Shown: positions 7,186 to 7,906 of the stretch, one piece after another
Position numbering within the stretch: position 1 is the stretch's first letter
Layout: each line of letters opens with the position of its first letter
Source of the DNA: Planctomycetaceae bacterium
GTDB lineage: Bacteria > Planctomycetota > Planctomycetia > Planctomycetales > Planctomycetaceae
DNA length: 7,906 nucleotides
NCBI GenBank assembly: GCA_027080405.1
Contig: JALWSL010000164.1
Span: forward strand, 1 to 7,906
Reading direction: 5' to 3'
Notes under the pieces: model-generated
The model's database searches: none
Told to the model about the DNA's origin: nothing
The model's input: the letters and a program-made list of their open reading frames with translations, nothing else
Position numbers and translations under genes: made by a program

Positions 7186-7505
7186 GGCATCACTTCAAAA
7201 ATGCGTACGAAATATCGCCCCGGAACAGACCGGCTCAATCAACCGTACCCGCAGTGAATTTCGCTCGGGTGCTCCGATCCGAAACTCCAGGCTCTGCAGA
7301 ACCTGTCCCAACTCGAAACAGTAGCATTTTATCCGAATTGCTTGGGCAAAACATGCGAAAATATCTTTTTTTTCCGAACGGCTAATCAAACTGGGGAAGC
7401 GAAAAAACAGATTCTGTCGGTTATGTCGGCATGATGAAGCTCTTCACAAAAGAACATGTCGAGGTCAACAGCGCACAAATTCGTTCGGAACGATAAAGAA
7501 CGGTA
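7186..7505. other. 320-base gap before jmjC; doubtful small reading frame and a palindrome
   Basis: The gap lies between the lactonase stop and the jmjC start, both on the minus strand, and should hold the jmjC-tsaD promoter unless transcripts read through. A minus-strand TAAAAT near 7331 could be a -10 box but lacks a good -35. One open frame of 64 codons (7389-7195, TTG start, no ribosome binding site) ends 9 bases before jmjC. Its latter half (LGQVLQSLEFRIGAPERN) looks protein-like but matches nothing I know. A run of eight T lies at 7366-7373. An odd-centred palindrome lies at 7481-7493. No strong terminator follows the lactonase. Confidence 0.45.
7481..7493. repeat. 13-base palindrome with one-base centre, operator-like
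   Basis: TCGTTC and GAACGA flank a single G, 12 bases beyond the lactonase stop. The one-base centre excludes an RNA hairpin of this register. A dimeric regulator site is possible, as is chance. Confidence 0.25.
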
Positions 7506-7906
7506 CTAACGCAGAAATCGAATGCAGACCGGCATCGGGATTTCCACTTCGTTTTGTGTTCTACTCAAAAGCCCGGTTTTCTGATTGATCTGGAACACGA
7601 TGATATTATTCGAAACCCGATTGGCCACCAGAATGAATTTTCCTGTCGGATCGAAATTGAAATTTCGGGGCATTTCTCCTCCAGTCGGTTCATTTCCCAA
7701 TGCTGTCAACAGGCCGGTTGATTGATCCACACGATAGATCGCCAGAGAGTTATGCCCGCGATTGGAAGCGTAGAGGAATTTTCCGTTCGGATGAACTCGA
7801 ATCTCCGCGGTGGAGAAACCCGGTTTGACTTCCGGAACAGTGGGGATAGTCTGCAAGGCTTCCAGATTGCCATTATCCGGATTCCGTTTGAAAGCGATGA
7901 TATCAC
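7506..7906 (-). CDS. Lactonase-family beta-propeller protein (Pgl/YbhE type), C-terminal fragment
   Basis: The open frame enters from the right edge and gives 132 residues plus stop. It reads as the final blades of a seven-bladed propeller, with repeated units of the pattern HPNGKFLYASNRGHNSLAIYRVD and DPTGKFILVANRVSNNIIVFQID-like (here INQ), each followed by a TGLL turn. It ends in IPMPVCIRFLR, the closing text typical of 6-phosphogluconolactonases of the YbhE/Pgl type, which open 6-phosphogluconolactone in the pentose phosphate pathway. Many planctomycete paralogues of this family have no proven substrate, so the enzyme activity is not certain. The catalytic region and any signal peptide lie outside the window. 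The visible part has no break. An internal TTG at 7856 is not the real start, since clear family sequence (IIAFKRNPDNGNLEALQ) continues upstream of it. Confidence 0.9.
   Translation of the reverse strand, partial: DIIAFKRNPDNGNLEALQTIPTVPEVKPGFSTAEIRVHPNGKFLYASNRGHNSLAIYRVDQSTGLLTALGNEPTGGEMPRNFNFDPTGKFILVANRVSNNIIVFQINQKTGLLSRTQNEVEIPMPVCIRFLR

Noticed and set aside
6316..7257. Plus-strand open frame of 313 codons opposite jmjC
   Set aside because: The minus strand encodes a full JmjC/cupin domain with its iron triad. The plus-strand product has no recognisable motif and is explained as an antisense shadow.
1..7906. CRISPR array, insertion sequence, prophage or toxin-antitoxin system
   Set aside because: No regularly spaced repeats, transposase, integrase or paired small toxin-antitoxin frames were seen on either strand.

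Overview
The window most likely comes from a planctomycete, perhaps Gimesia-like. This is inferred from gene content: a secreted formylglycine-type sulfatase, a SulP-type transporter start, a Pgl/YbhE-family lactonase and a JmjC/cupin protein next to tsaD, all in DNA of roughly even GC with gene order of the loosely packed planctomycete kind. No rRNA or other phylogenetic marker is present, so the assignment is tentative.

Layout from left to right: (1) the first 42 codons of a SulP-family anion transporter on the minus strand, cut by the left edge; (2) about 900 bases without a convincing gene, between divergently transcribed genes, possibly holding a decayed minus-strand gene; (3) a complete type IIA topoisomerase subunit A (GyrA/ParC family) on the plus strand, starting with TTG; (4) 45 bases later, a secreted sulfatase whose reading frame is broken by one extra base in a GGGGGGAAA run; (5) a convergent gap of 279 bases with a plausible two-way hairpin terminator; (6) on the minus strand, tsaD (tRNA t6A modification) directly preceded by a JmjC/cupin-8 oxygenase gene, 9 bases apart; (7) a 320-base gap with a doubtful small reading frame and an operator-like palindrome; (8) the C-terminal third of a lactonase-family beta-propeller protein, cut by the right edge.

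The jmjC-tsaD pair looks like a transcription unit that ends at the convergent hairpin. The topoisomerase gene and the sulfatase could share a transcript but have no obvious functional link. The items most worth a second look are the sulfatase frameshift and its unusual active-site motif, the GyrA-box-like motif at the far C-terminus of an orphan topoisomerase A subunit, and the coupling of a JmjC oxygenase with tRNA modification. I see no CRISPR array, insertion sequence, tRNA or rRNA, and no clear evidence of a wholly new system.
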